DNA of 64,000 bases from assembly GCA_965218775.1 (NCBI GenBank), contig CBDCLS010000005.1, positions 682,001 through 746,000 on the forward strand. Reading direction: 5' to 3'. The notes below the pieces were generated by a model that saw only the letters and a program-made list of their open reading frames with translations, searched no databases and was not told the DNA's origin. Shown here piece after piece: positions 54,437-63,445 of the stretch; the first letter of the stretch is position 1; each line of letters opens with the position of its first letter. This DNA is from CAUZIZ01 sp965218775. Lineage in GTDB: Bacteria > Acidobacteriota > UBA6911 > RPQK01 > JAJDTT01. The position numbers and the translations under genes are program-made.

Positions 54437-54520
54437 TACGTAGCTTTGGCCTCCAGGCCGAAGTTCTTTCCGCCGAGCCTGGCGGCTCGAAATAGGGCGG
54501 CCTGAAGACTATCCCCACGG
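54437..54520 (+). repeat. Dispersed intergenic repeat, second copy of 37648 type
   Basis: CGTAGCTTTGGCCTCCAG with GCCGAAGT follows the same order as at 37648, then an inner hairpin GAGCCTGGCGGCTC and GGCGGCCTG. It occupies the gap after the propeller-like gene and before the IS1380 left end at 54576. Confidence 0.65.
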
Positions 54521-54772
54521 AGGAACCCTCGAAGGTGGACAACTTGATTTTCTCTCCCAATCATGTAGGCTTTAGCCCGGATTTCTCATAGTGAAAGCAG
54601 AAAGGCTGATTTTAGTCGATTTTTCGACTCTGGTTTGAGCCGAAGTCTCAGTTGAGGGCACTGTAGAGTGCGAGAGCTTGGTGACACCTATGTTGAAGGC
54701 GGAAAACCGGTTTTTCAGACACACCTCAGCCGCCTCAGTTGCAGATGGTTGGGATTTCCGGTTTGCCTCCGC

Positions 54773-56034
54773 TCAGCCGAGCTGTTGAAGCTGGGCCAAG
54801 GTTTGGGCGTAGAGTGTTTGGTAAGGATAACCCTCGCTCAGCGACAAGCTCACCCGTCGGACACTGACCCGAATCTGGCCTCCTATCTTCAACAGTTTGA
54901 GGCGAATCGTCTGGCATTGCGCCTTCGCCCACTGGGTCCCCTTCAAAGCGACACACCTGAGCGTGTGCAGCAGATTGTAAGCCACCGAGGAAAACCACAG
55001 GCGCAGCTGATTGCTCTTCATGCGGTGCGTCGAGGTCCGATCGGCAAACAGCTCTAGCTGCTGCTCCTTAATCCGATTCTCCGCTTCCCCTCGCGCGCAG
55101 TACAGCTCCTCGTACAGCTTTTGGGCGGGCCACCGCTTCGCTCCCAGCGAGGTGACGACAAAGCGGGGATTGGATCCCTTACCCGTGTACTCGGCCTTGC
55201 CCACCACTCGCCGCTCTTGACTCCAGCTTTTGCGCGTCTGGTAACGAAAGTCCTTGTAGACTCGGGCGCTGCTGCCGTTGGCTTGTTGCAGTGCCTGGGC
55301 CTGTTCCAACTCGGACTCCAGGGCCCCCTCTAAGCGCTGATTGCGGGCCAGACCGAAGACGTAATCCACTCGATGCTCCTCACACCATTTCATCAACGCC
55401 TCGCGGGCAAAGCTGCTGTCCGCCCGCAGAGTAATGCGGACCTTCGGCCACTTCGCCCGCAGTTGTCCCACCATCCGCTCCATCTCCTGGACCGCTCCTT
55501 CGGAGCCATCCAGGTTCGACACCCGCAGCTTGGCCCCCAGCACATACCCCTCGCAAAACACATACAGCGGCAGGTAGCAGTAACACCGGTAGTAGCCATG
55601 GTAGAAACGACCCTCCTGTTCTCCGTGCAGCGGATCATCCGTCGCATCCAGGTCCAAGACCAACTCCTTCGGTTTCCCGCCTCGCACCCGAATGAACTGC
55701 TCCACCAAAAACGCTTCGACCGCGGCTTCATCCACCGGCGTCTTGCGATATTTATCCTGCGTCACCGAGGACAACTCCAAACGATTGAGGGTGCTCTTGC
55801 CCGCACACGCCTTGCCTCGATCCGCTTCCGCTCGCCGATCCCTCCCCAAGGGATCTTCCTTGCCGACCAACACCGCCATCAGCGGATCTGCCCGGAGCTC
55901 CTCATGATCGTTGACATCCTCATAGCCTAGGGCCAGTCCGTAAATCCGCTGCCCCACCAGTTCCTCCACACTGAACTCGGTGAAGCGAGGATCGCGCCGG
56001 TCCCCAAAGCAGGCGGCCAAGCCGCTAATGAACC
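54773..56034 (-). pseudogene. IS1380-family transposase, C-terminal part
   Basis: Main part of the transposase after the nested insertion: FISGLAACFGDRRDPRF, IYGLALGYEDVNDHEEL, LVLDLDATDDPLHGEQEG, RADSSFAREALMKWC and IKEQQLELFADRTS with a later SNQLRLWFSSVAYNLLHTL. These are the family DDE features. The N-terminus is separated at 57805-57940. Cutting 1770 bp leaves both parts in the same frame. Confidence 0.9.
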
Positions 56035-57799
56035 GAGGGTGTCGTAAAAGTTCACGTGGCGACCGGGAGTAAGTGGGGCGACACTTTGTCGTGCGGCTAT
56101 GCCGAAAAACACAAGGAGAGGCGCTGCAGACGCTGGAAAAGGCCGATCGGCGCATGTAGGAGCCTCCAAAAAGCGCTAAATAGGACGGACGGGGTCAGGG
56201 CAATCAGCCGTCGGAGGTTGTGGGCGCTGGCATGAAGGGCAAACTCCAGACCGACATTCTTCAACCCTCTCCGCTTGAACCGATGTAATCCTTGGATCCC
56301 TTTCAGTTCGCTGAAGACGGGCTCCACCATCTGTTTGCGCTGACGATAGGCCTCTTGAGCCCGGGGCTGGCGCATCACTTCCCGCTCCGCATCCTTGATC
56401 TCCTCATCCTCATAGCGTTTGACCGTTCGACCTTTCCGACTGCTGGTGCACTGGCTCCTCAACCCGCAACTCTCACAGGGGGCTCCTCCGTAGCGCACAT
56501 ACCGCTTGCCCCCATCGCTGCCCTTTTGGACCGGGTGCAGTTTCTGTCCCGCCGGACAGTGATAACGATCTTCCCACTCCTCGTAGCGAAAGGCCGCTTT
56601 AGCCAAGCACTTCGTCGACTTCTTCTCCCAACCCACTCGGGGGCTCGATCCCTCAGGACAAAGCACATCCTCCACCCCTTCTTCTAGGGCCGTCTCCAGC
56701 GCTTGCCCCGAGAAAAACCCCGCATCCATCAACAGTTGTTGGATCGCTCCACCCACCCGCTTGCCTTGCTGCAACAGCGCTTGCAGCACCCCCGTCTCCG
56801 AGGAGGGATCCACCGCCTGGGCCACTATAATGCGATCCTGGTTGGCCAAGACCACCCCCTTGTAGCTGGCGGCCTTCGCTTTGTTCTTCAGGGGCTGGAT
56901 CACCGCCTCCGGTTCACTCGGACTCACGGCCGTATGCTCCGTGCTCTTGCGTTGCGCCTGCCGCGCCGCCACCCGCTCGCGTACCGCTTGCGCCACTTCC
57001 TCCGCTTGCTTGGCCTGACGCGCCAATTGCTCGTTCTTCGGATCCGCTTCTGCCCGACGACGCTTTTCCGCCGCGGCCGCTTCGGCCGCCTCCTTCTTCA
57101 CCCGTCGGTAACGCGAGGCCGCCGCCTGTACCACCGTGCCGTCGGCCGCCAAACTCACGCCCTCCTTCTTCCCCTTGTCCTTGTCCTTCCCAGTCCTTTT
57201 CAACACTTCCTGGGTCAGCTCCACAAAGAACTCTTCCCTCAGCCTCTCCCCGTGTTCATTGATAAAGCGGCCGATGACCGAGTGATCCGGCGTGATCCCC
57301 CCCGTGAACCACCAGCAACGGGTATCCACCCGGGCCAGGGTTTCCAGCTGACGCAGCGATCCCTTGCCCTCCAGAATCCCGAACAGAATCAATCCCACCA
57401 GCGCTGCCGGATGGTACGGCCGTCTCCCTCCCCCTCGGTACTTCGCTTCAAAGGCCTCCCACGACAAACTCCGGATCACCTCCCGAGCCACAAAGACCCA
57501 CGTCTGCGACATCTTCACCAGAAACTCTGCAAGACTCTCATCGCCGATCAAGATCCCCCGCGGGGAGGGATCTTCGAATTGTTTCGCCCCGGGCCGCTTC
57601 CTTTTCCGGCGCTTCCCCTGGCCTTCCTTCTCATTCATCCCTCGAAAGAGCCCCCATTGGCCGCTCGAATCGATCTTGACCACCGGTCGTTTAATTGCTT
57701 GCTCCATCCCCCCTATTTTCGCAGCCTACTCCGACTCTTCTTTGCTAGCCTGGGAGGATTCTTAGTACTGATTTGAAACGGGTCTTTTACGACACCCTC
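56035..57799 (-). mobile_element. IS1182-family element inserted in the IS1380
   Basis: 1765 bp with terminal inverted repeats GAGGGTGTCGTAAAAG (56035-56050 and, inverted, 57784-57799). GAACC is duplicated on both sides (56030-56034 and 57800-57804). Removing the element with one GAACC restores RYGF-ISGLAAC in the host transposase. Confidence 0.9.
56097..57707 (-). CDS. IS1182-family transposase
   Basis: A 536-residue DDE transposase: YHPAALVGLILFGILEG and HSVIGRFINEHGERLREEF in the N-terminal domain, GVSLAADGTVVQAAASR, LLMDAGFFSGQALE and a Cys-rich CESCGLRSQCTSSRKG insert, then RQKQ-type RKQMVEPVFSELKGIQGL near the C-terminus with the final acidic residue. A long Glu/Ala/Lys coiled coil (about 205-265) is an unusual but known feature. 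The enzyme looks intact. Confidence 0.9.
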   Translation of the reverse strand: MEQAIKRPVVKIDSSGQWGLFRGMNEKEGQGKRRKRKRPGAKQFEDPSPRGILIGDESLAEFLVKMSQTWVFVAREVIRSLSWEAFEAKYRGGGRRPYHPAALVGLILFGILEGKGSLRQLETLARVDTRCWWFTGGITPDHSVIGRFINEHGERLREEFFVELTQEVLKRTGKDKDKGKKEGVSLAADGTVVQAAASRYRRVKKEAAEAAAAEKRRRAEADPKNEQLARQAKQAEEVAQAVRERVAARQAQRKSTEHTAVSPSEPEAVIQPLKNKAKAASYKGVVLANQDRIIVAQAVDPSSETGVLQALLQQGKRVGGAIQQLLMDAGFFSGQALETALEEGVEDVLCPEGSSPRVGWEKKSTKCLAKAAFRYEEWEDRYHCPAGQKLHPVQKGSDGGKRYVRYGGAPCESCGLRSQCTSSRKGRTVKRYEDEEIKDAEREVMRQPRAQEAYRQRKQMVEPVFSELKGIQGLHRFKRRGLKNVGLEFALHASAHNLRRLIALTPSVLFSAFWRLLHAPIGLFQRLQRLSLCFSA

Positions 57800-57804
57800 G
57801 AACC

Positions 57805-57940
57805 CATAGCGGCTCTCCACCTCCCGTAACAGCAACCCCCCGGAGTCTGAGGTGATCTGCCCCCCATTGAATTCTGCCTCGACTCGGCGCCCTTCTAGCT
57901 CTTGAAACTCCAGCTTGGAAGCGATACACTCTGTGGTCAT
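57805..57940 (-). pseudogene. IS1380-family transposase, N-terminal part
   Basis: The first ~45 residues: TECIASKLEFQELEGRRVEA, NGGQITSDSGGLLLREVE and SRYGF. This is the conserved start of IS1380 transposases. It is cut by the IS1182 insertion; the rest lies at 54773-56034. TTGTGATTATTAAG-type AT-rich sequence upstream may include the promoter. Confidence 0.88.
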
Positions 57941-58094
57941 AGTAGTCAGCTCCTTGTGATTATTAAGTATCTGATAACAAAGACTTTATATCACATAGAG
58001 CTGACTGCTTTTTCTTGTCTTTGAGAAATCCGGGTTAGCATCTTACTGGGCTTGGTCGTTAACGCAGTTGCCAACTAATTGGAGGCAGATCCTG

Positions 58095-60815
58095 ATGTCC
58101 AAGGAAAAAACCACGCGAAGATTGCTAACGGTCTCTCTACTCTTGGTCCTTTTCACGATTTCGATCAATAGCCTCTCCGCTGCGACGGAAGTGTACTTTG
58201 CACAGGCTCTGCGGGGCAGTGCTAACAGCGGCACCAGCTGCATTCTGATCTGGAATCCCACTGACACCGCAGCAAGCGTTACTATCATGTTTACCAACCA
58301 GGCAGGAACCGTCGATGAAACCCAGAGTTTCTCTGTGGCAGCACAGGCGACCCAGAAGCGAACCCTGGGGGGAGCGGGAGTTTCCCTGACGGTCGGCTCG
58401 GTCAAGGTCACGTCGGCAACAACAGGCATTCTAGCGACCCTCTTATTCAGCATCTCGGGCTTGCCAGAGGTCGGAGTGCTTTCGGTCCTGGGTAACTCAT
58501 GGTGGAGCGGCGTGGGTCAAGTGGATGACGATGTCAACACGGGGTTGGCCGTGCGCGCTACTGGAGGTCCAGCTGTCTGCACCTTGACGGCATACAGGGC
58601 AAATGGCTCGCTGGCGGGCACAGCGCCGGTCGCGCTGGGTGCCGACGATCAGACGGCGATGTTCCTGGACGAGATGATCGATAACCTGCCGACTCCCTAC
58701 CGAGGCTGCTTTAGCCTGCATTGTGAGGGTAGTGTCGCCGCCGTGGCCCTCAGACAACGAAGAAGCGACGGCTTCTTTACTACGATCGCCATGGGTAACT
58801 CAGAGGGTGAGAACGAAGCAGTCTACGCCCAAGCCGTACGAGGCAGCGCAGCCAGTGGGACGAGTCGTATCCTGGTCTGGAATCCGGGTGGTAGCCCAGC
58901 CAGCGTTACCGTCAGGTTCAGGAACCAGGGGGGCACCGGCCTGGAAAGCCAGACAACCAGCGTGCCGCCCAAGGCAACCGAGGAGATCGTCCTGGGAGGA
59001 CCAGGAGTGCCACTGACAGTAGGCTCGGTGAGTGTAACGTCCGCAGCCGGAATCCTTTCAACCCTGCTCTTCAACCTCAGCGGTTTGCCGACCGTAGGAG
59101 TCCTACCGAACACTGGAGACGGATGGTGGAGCGGGGTCGGCCAGGTGGACGACGACGTGAACACGGGTGTCGCCGCACGTAACACCGGATCCCCGACTAC
59201 GTGCAAGCTGACAGCTTACCGGGCAAACGGCACCATGGCCGGCATGAAAGACCTCGACTTCGGTACCAACGAACAGATTGCCATGTTCCTGGACGAGCTC
59301 ATTCCTGGACTGTCAACTCCGTATCGCGGGTGTTTCAGCCTGCACTGTGAGGACGGCACTGTGGCTGCGGTGGCCCTGAGACAGCAGCGAAGCGACGGCA
59401 TTTTTACTACCATCGCCATGTCTCCCATTCCAGGCGATGGAAACGGTGGGCCGGGAACCGGGGACGGCACCGATTTGTTGCGTAGAAGAGTAGACCCTCT
59501 GAGTATGACGACCAACCAGACCCGGAACGTGGTGCTACCTCTGGGCAGCAGGATTACTGGTACCGTCCAAACCTCAGGCGGCCCTCTATTTCTGCGAACC
59601 GGTGGCACAAATCCCACCACCCAGTTCGTCAGCTTAGTCGAGGCAGAATGCAACAAAGAAGTCTATCCCGGAGTCACTACTGCCCCCTTTGGTTCCGAGT
59701 TTATCGTGGTCACTCCGACGGGAGTTTCCTGCAATCTGACGGTTTCCTATACCGAGACGAGTTTCGCGCTGAGCCGGGAAGCCTCTCCTCAAACTGGAAC
59801 CGTCCCAGCGGCGCTTCTTTTGAGGTTCAGAGATCCTACGTCAGTCCAGTCTCCTGGGACACGAAACGTCTCGCTCCCCAGTACAGCCACTGGGACAGCG
59901 TCTGGGACAGTCAACGTAGACAACGTCCCGGCGGCCCTGTCGTCATTCTCGAAGAGCCTGCTCTTTACCACAGGAGATGGCCGCGTACTGGTCTTTGCTG
60001 GGCTGGACGGGTTGGGTCCTTTGAGCGGAGCACAACCTCAAGGAGGACAGTTAGTACCGTACAGTGTCGATCTACCGATAAACGAAACCTACAACGTCGG
60101 GCTCCTCTTCGCCCCTTCTGGCCGCAGTCTATCCACGCTGAGTGAGGCTGTGCTGCAGGGGGGTAGCTCCGGGTTCCAGGTGACGAGCTTCTTCATCGGG
60201 ACCTTGAACATGGGGAGCGGCAACCAGACAACCAACTTCACGGCACCCCGGGTAGTCAAGGTTTCGGGGACTGTGACGCAGGCCCAGACGTCCCCAAAGG
60301 AAGGCTTCGTCGCCTTTTTCGATACCAGGAGCAGCATCCTGAGCGCCACACCTCAATCCGGTTTCCTGGGAAGCGTTTCGTCCATTTCGTCCTCGGGAGC
60401 ATACGACCCCTATGTCATCCAAGGTCAGTCTTACGACGCCTTTGCCTCGCTCACCTTGGACGAGAATTGCACTTGGAACACGCCTAATCCGTTCGTGGCG
60501 GGGAGCCAAACGTTCAACGTGGACACGACGCTGAACTTCGCTTTTCCAAACTTTCCTCCCGAAACGACTCTTTCCGGACAGGTCACCGATCCAGGCGGAG
60601 CCGGGGTACCCGACGTGGACGTGAGTGTGGTCTGCTCGGGCTCAACCGGTGCTCCCAACACCCAACTAATCAAGGATGGCCAAACGAACGCCCAGGGTAA
60701 CTACACAATCTCGGGAATCTTCAGTTCGGGCGACTGCAGCGCAACCTACACGCCCCTGCCCCCAGATGCGCCGGGAGGAGGCTTTCCCATTCCTGTTGAA
60801 GGAGAGGAAGAATAG
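58095..60815 (+). CDS. Secreted protein with two tandem ~210-residue beta-sandwich repeats and CarboxypepD_reg-like domain
   Basis: About 906 residues with a signal peptide (LLTVSLLLVLFTISINSLSA). Residues ~25-235 and ~240-455 are clear tandem copies. Each has an AVRGSAASGTSRILVWNPG-type start, GWWSGVGQVDDDVNTG, a CxLTAYRANG strand and TPYRGCFSLHCE with two Cys. A middle region (PLSMTTNQTRNVVLPLGS) and a C-terminal carboxypeptidase regulatory-like fold (TLSGQVTDPGGAGVPDVDV) follow. It starts about 60 bp past the IS1380 end, with GGAGGCAGATCCTG as ribosome site. Function unknown; likely surface or extracellular. Confidence 0.7.
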   Translation: MSKEKTTRRLLTVSLLLVLFTISINSLSAATEVYFAQALRGSANSGTSCILIWNPTDTAASVTIMFTNQAGTVDETQSFSVAAQATQKRTLGGAGVSLTVGSVKVTSATTGILATLLFSISGLPEVGVLSVLGNSWWSGVGQVDDDVNTGLAVRATGGPAVCTLTAYRANGSLAGTAPVALGADDQTAMFLDEMIDNLPTPYRGCFSLHCEGSVAAVALRQRRSDGFFTTIAMGNSEGENEAVYAQAVRGSAASGTSRILVWNPGGSPASVTVRFRNQGGTGLESQTTSVPPKATEEIVLGGPGVPLTVGSVSVTSAAGILSTLLFNLSGLPTVGVLPNTGDGWWSGVGQVDDDVNTGVAARNTGSPTTCKLTAYRANGTMAGMKDLDFGTNEQIAMFLDELIPGLSTPYRGCFSLHCEDGTVAAVALRQQRSDGIFTTIAMSPIPGDGNGGPGTGDGTDLLRRRVDPLSMTTNQTRNVVLPLGSRITGTVQTSGGPLFLRTGGTNPTTQFVSLVEAECNKEVYPGVTTAPFGSEFIVVTPTGVSCNLTVSYTETSFALSREASPQTGTVPAALLLRFRDPTSVQSPGTRNVSLPSTATGTASGTVNVDNVPAALSSFSKSLLFTTGDGRVLVFAGLDGLGPLSGAQPQGGQLVPYSVDLPINETYNVGLLFAPSGRSLSTLSEAVLQGGSSGFQVTSFFIGTLNMGSGNQTTNFTAPRVVKVSGTVTQAQTSPKEGFVAFFDTRSSILSATPQSGFLGSVSSISSSGAYDPYVIQGQSYDAFASLTLDENCTWNTPNPFVAGSQTFNVDTTLNFAFPNFPPETTLSGQVTDPGGAGVPDVDVSVVCSGSTGAPNTQLIKDGQTNAQGNYTISGIFSSGDCSATYTPLPPDAPGGGFPIPVEGEEE

Positions 60816-60916
60816 TAAACGTTCGGCGAGCACCTCGAGGGCCGCGGACCAATCAGGAATGGCTGGAGCTGGGCCAACAGTATGTCCTGCGCCATCCTCA
60901 TCGGACCGCGCCCCTC

Positions 60917-62206
60917 GTGCCCGAGAGAGGCGACGGCATCTACATCTGGGATGTCGAGGGCAAGAGGTATATCGATTTCCAGTCCGGCCAGCTCTGCGTG
61001 ACCCTGGGCCACTCGCACCCGAAATACGTCGAGGCGCTTAGTCAACAGGCACGGAAGATCGTCCAAACCGGCACCCTCTTCATTGCCCCCTCCGAGGTGC
61101 TGTTAGCCCAAAAAATCGCAGAACTGACTCCGGATCCACTGCAAAAATCCTTCTTTGCCTGCACTGGATCAGAGTCCAACGAGCTGGCTCTTCGTCTAGT
61201 CAGGAAATACACCGGTCGCTTCGAAGTGATCGCAGTGATGCGCGGCTATCACGGCCAGACCGCCGGCAGCGCATCGATTACCGGCAGAGGCGGCATGCTA
61301 CGTGAAGGCTACGGGCCCCTGCCCACTGGGACCGGATTCATTCCCACTCCTTATCCCTACCGCTGCCAGTACTGCCGGAATGAAAGTAGCTGCAATCTAG
61401 GATGCGCCGAGTCAGCGGAGACACTCATCGACACTGCGACCTCGGGAAAACCGGCCGCCCTGTTCTTCGAACCCTTGATGAGCGCCGCCGGGCAGATCGT
61501 CCCGCCGGTCGAGTGGATGCAGGAAATGGCACGCATCTGTCGAGAACGCGGCATCCTGATGGTGGCGGATGAAGCCCTTACCGGATTTGGCCGCACCGGC
61601 AAATGGTTCGCCTTTGAACACTTCGGAATCGTTCCCGACGTGCTGACCTGCTCCAAGGGCCTGGGCGGCGGTGTCCCACTGTGTGCGGTGACCACGAGCG
61701 CAGAAATCGCCGACGAAGCGGTGAACAAAGGCTTTAGCCAATTCTCCTCACATTCCGGAGATCCCCTGCTGTGTGCTACCGGACTGGCCAACATCGAGAT
61801 CGTCGAGCAGGAAAACCTGGTCGAGAACGCCCGTGTCGTCGGGAACTACATGAAGGTAAAGCTGGAAGCAATGCAGCAGCGATTTGAGATCGTGGGAGAG
61901 GCCAGAGGGCTCGGTCTCTGTCTTGGACTGGAGTTCGTTACCGACAAAGAGAGCCGCACCCCGAACTTTGAGGGTACATCGGTGGTTGCAAACTACTGCC
62001 TGGACCACGGCCTGTGGCTGCCCATCGCCATTCCAATGCACTCTCCTGATCGTCTGGAGCGACGCTTCATGGAGATGTCGGGAGCCCAGGTGCTGCGCTT
62101 CATGCCACCCATTACGGTGACTACCGAGCAGGTGGATGAAGCCCTGGAAATCCTGGAAGGCGGTATCCAATTTGCGGAGGAGACAACCGCTGCAAGCACT
62201 CCCTGA
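60917..62206 (+). CDS. Class III PLP-dependent aminotransferase
   Basis: A 429-residue ORF from GTG at 60917 with the class III features GDGIYIWDVEGKRYIDF, FFACTGSESNELALRL, LMVADEALTGFGRTG and TCSKGLGGGVPLCAV (PLP Lys). A Cys-rich CQYCRNESSCNLGC segment is typical of the AGT2/dialkylglycine decarboxylase-like branch. In-frame sequence upstream back to 60815 (NQEWLELGQQYVLRHPHRTA) resembles a normal N-terminus but has no ATG, GTG or TTG. The real start may be a rarer codon or the N-terminus may be shortened. Confidence 0.85.
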   Translation: MPERGDGIYIWDVEGKRYIDFQSGQLCVTLGHSHPKYVEALSQQARKIVQTGTLFIAPSEVLLAQKIAELTPDPLQKSFFACTGSESNELALRLVRKYTGRFEVIAVMRGYHGQTAGSASITGRGGMLREGYGPLPTGTGFIPTPYPYRCQYCRNESSCNLGCAESAETLIDTATSGKPAALFFEPLMSAAGQIVPPVEWMQEMARICRERGILMVADEALTGFGRTGKWFAFEHFGIVPDVLTCSKGLGGGVPLCAVTTSAEIADEAVNKGFSQFSSHSGDPLLCATGLANIEIVEQENLVENARVVGNYMKVKLEAMQQRFEIVGEARGLGLCLGLEFVTDKESRTPNFEGTSVVANYCLDHGLWLPIAIPMHSPDRLERRFMEMSGAQVLRFMPPITVTTEQVDEALEILEGGIQFAEETTAASTP

Positions 62207-62211
62207 GTAGA

Positions 62212-63231
62212 CTACTCAACGGGAGTCAGAGAACAGGTCCCCTTCCGGGCAATACTCACACCGGCAGCCGCTGCATCGCAGGCGTTGGAGTAGGTCACGC
62301 CATCACAGCCGCAGACCGGATTGAATTCTTCGGTACACACCTCGGGTCGGTTTCTGCACTTCCCTTCGCCTGTACACCTGCCCGGCGGTCGGAGACAGAA
62401 TGCGGCATTCCCACAATCACTGTTCTCGACGCATCTTCCCGGCTCGGATCCCGATCGTCCCATCCGAACCGCAGTAGTACTTCGCTCACAGATGCGCTGC
62501 TGAATCAGAGCGCCACCCGGATCGACGGTTTCTTCGATCGTTCCGCCTGCGCTGGTTAGAACAAGGGTCTGCCGATCGAGGCTGATCTGGCCCACGTCGG
62601 TAAAGTGAAGGAGAGACGGAAGATGACCGACTTCGCAGGTAAAATCCACGACCAGGCGCCCGCCTGGCCCCACCTCATAGAACATTTCACATTTCAGGGT
62701 GCGAGGAAACTCGGGCCCTGGCAAGGGGCCTCCAGTAGGCCCCCCCGGTTCCGGTGAATTTTCATTGCCCGGCTCTTCACCTGTTGGATCCTCCGGATTC
62801 GGAAAGAGCTGCAGCGAGGAGTCCCGGAAACTCGCGATTCCGGTACCGTCTCCATGAAACTGAAGGGTCCCGTGTAGGCTACCCATCTGGCTGACGAAGC
62901 GGCCAACGGGCTTCAAGGTCTTGGGTTCAAAGGTGGGAGGACCATCGGGATCCAGGAAGGGAGTTGCCCTGCAGGACTGAAAAGTGGTCGACCCAAAGCG
63001 GCCCGCCACGAGTCGGTCAGGGCTTGTCCCGGCCTCCAAAAAATCCTGCCTCCCAGCAAACACTAGAAGCAGGACACACGCGGCAGACAGGATGCGGGCA
63101 ACCGGGATACATCTTCCCTGGCTAAATGACCTGGGATAGCGCTTAAACACGGAACCCAGGTTGCGTCTGGAAACAGCTGAACCTGCTGCATCTCGGTTCC
63201 GACTCCTGATCTTCATTGTGCCCTCGTCCAT
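62212..63231 (-). CDS. Secreted protein with C-terminal Kazal domain
   Basis: About 334-339 residues, start at MKIRSRN or MDEGTMKI. The hydrophobic stretch ILSAACVLLLVFAG gives an N-terminal signal or anchor. A Pro/Gly/Glu-rich linker is near 150-170 (NENSPEPGGPTGGPLPG). The last ~45 residues are a Kazal serine protease inhibitor domain with C-T-E-E-F-N-P-V-C-G-C-D-G pattern and TYSNAC. The middle part is unrecognised. Kazal domains inhibit trypsin/elastase-like proteases and could protect the cell surface (inference). Confidence 0.75.
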   Translation of the reverse strand: MDEGTMKIRSRNRDAAGSAVSRRNLGSVFKRYPRSFSQGRCIPVARILSAACVLLLVFAGRQDFLEAGTSPDRLVAGRFGSTTFQSCRATPFLDPDGPPTFEPKTLKPVGRFVSQMGSLHGTLQFHGDGTGIASFRDSSLQLFPNPEDPTGEEPGNENSPEPGGPTGGPLPGPEFPRTLKCEMFYEVGPGGRLVVDFTCEVGHLPSLLHFTDVGQISLDRQTLVLTSAGGTIEETVDPGGALIQQRICERSTTAVRMGRSGSEPGRCVENSDCGNAAFCLRPPGRCTGEGKCRNRPEVCTEEFNPVCGCDGVTYSNACDAAAAGVSIARKGTCSLTPVE

Positions 63232-63445
63232 TTTGAGAAGTCCTCCGATATCTGTCCCCCCCGACCTCCCACTCTTTTACCACGGCGAAGTGCCTAACCT
63301 AAAGCATCAAGAGCCTGTTTCGATGACTAAGGTTGAGTGGACAGGGAGAAGAGCACAAGAAGAGAACCAAGATATCGCTTACAATCAGACAAGGCCGCCC
63401 CTAACGATCCGGGGACGAGCATTTTCCAGGGGAACGCGCAGGACA

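Larger units (their letters stand above)
54576..58034 (-). mobile_element. IS1380-family element carrying a nested IS1182
   Basis: Terminal inverted repeats CCCGGATTTCTCA (54576-54588 and, inverted, 58022-58034) are flanked by TTAG on both sides (54572-54575 and 58035-58038), a 4-bp target duplication. Without the nested element and its duplicated five bases (1770 bp) it is 1689 bp, normal for the family. Inserted directly upstream of the 58095 gene. Confidence 0.88.

Noticed and set aside
56703..57776. 357-residue plus-strand ORF
   Set aside because: Antisense shadow of the IS1182 transposase, with His/Leu/Pro/Arg-rich composition and no family features.
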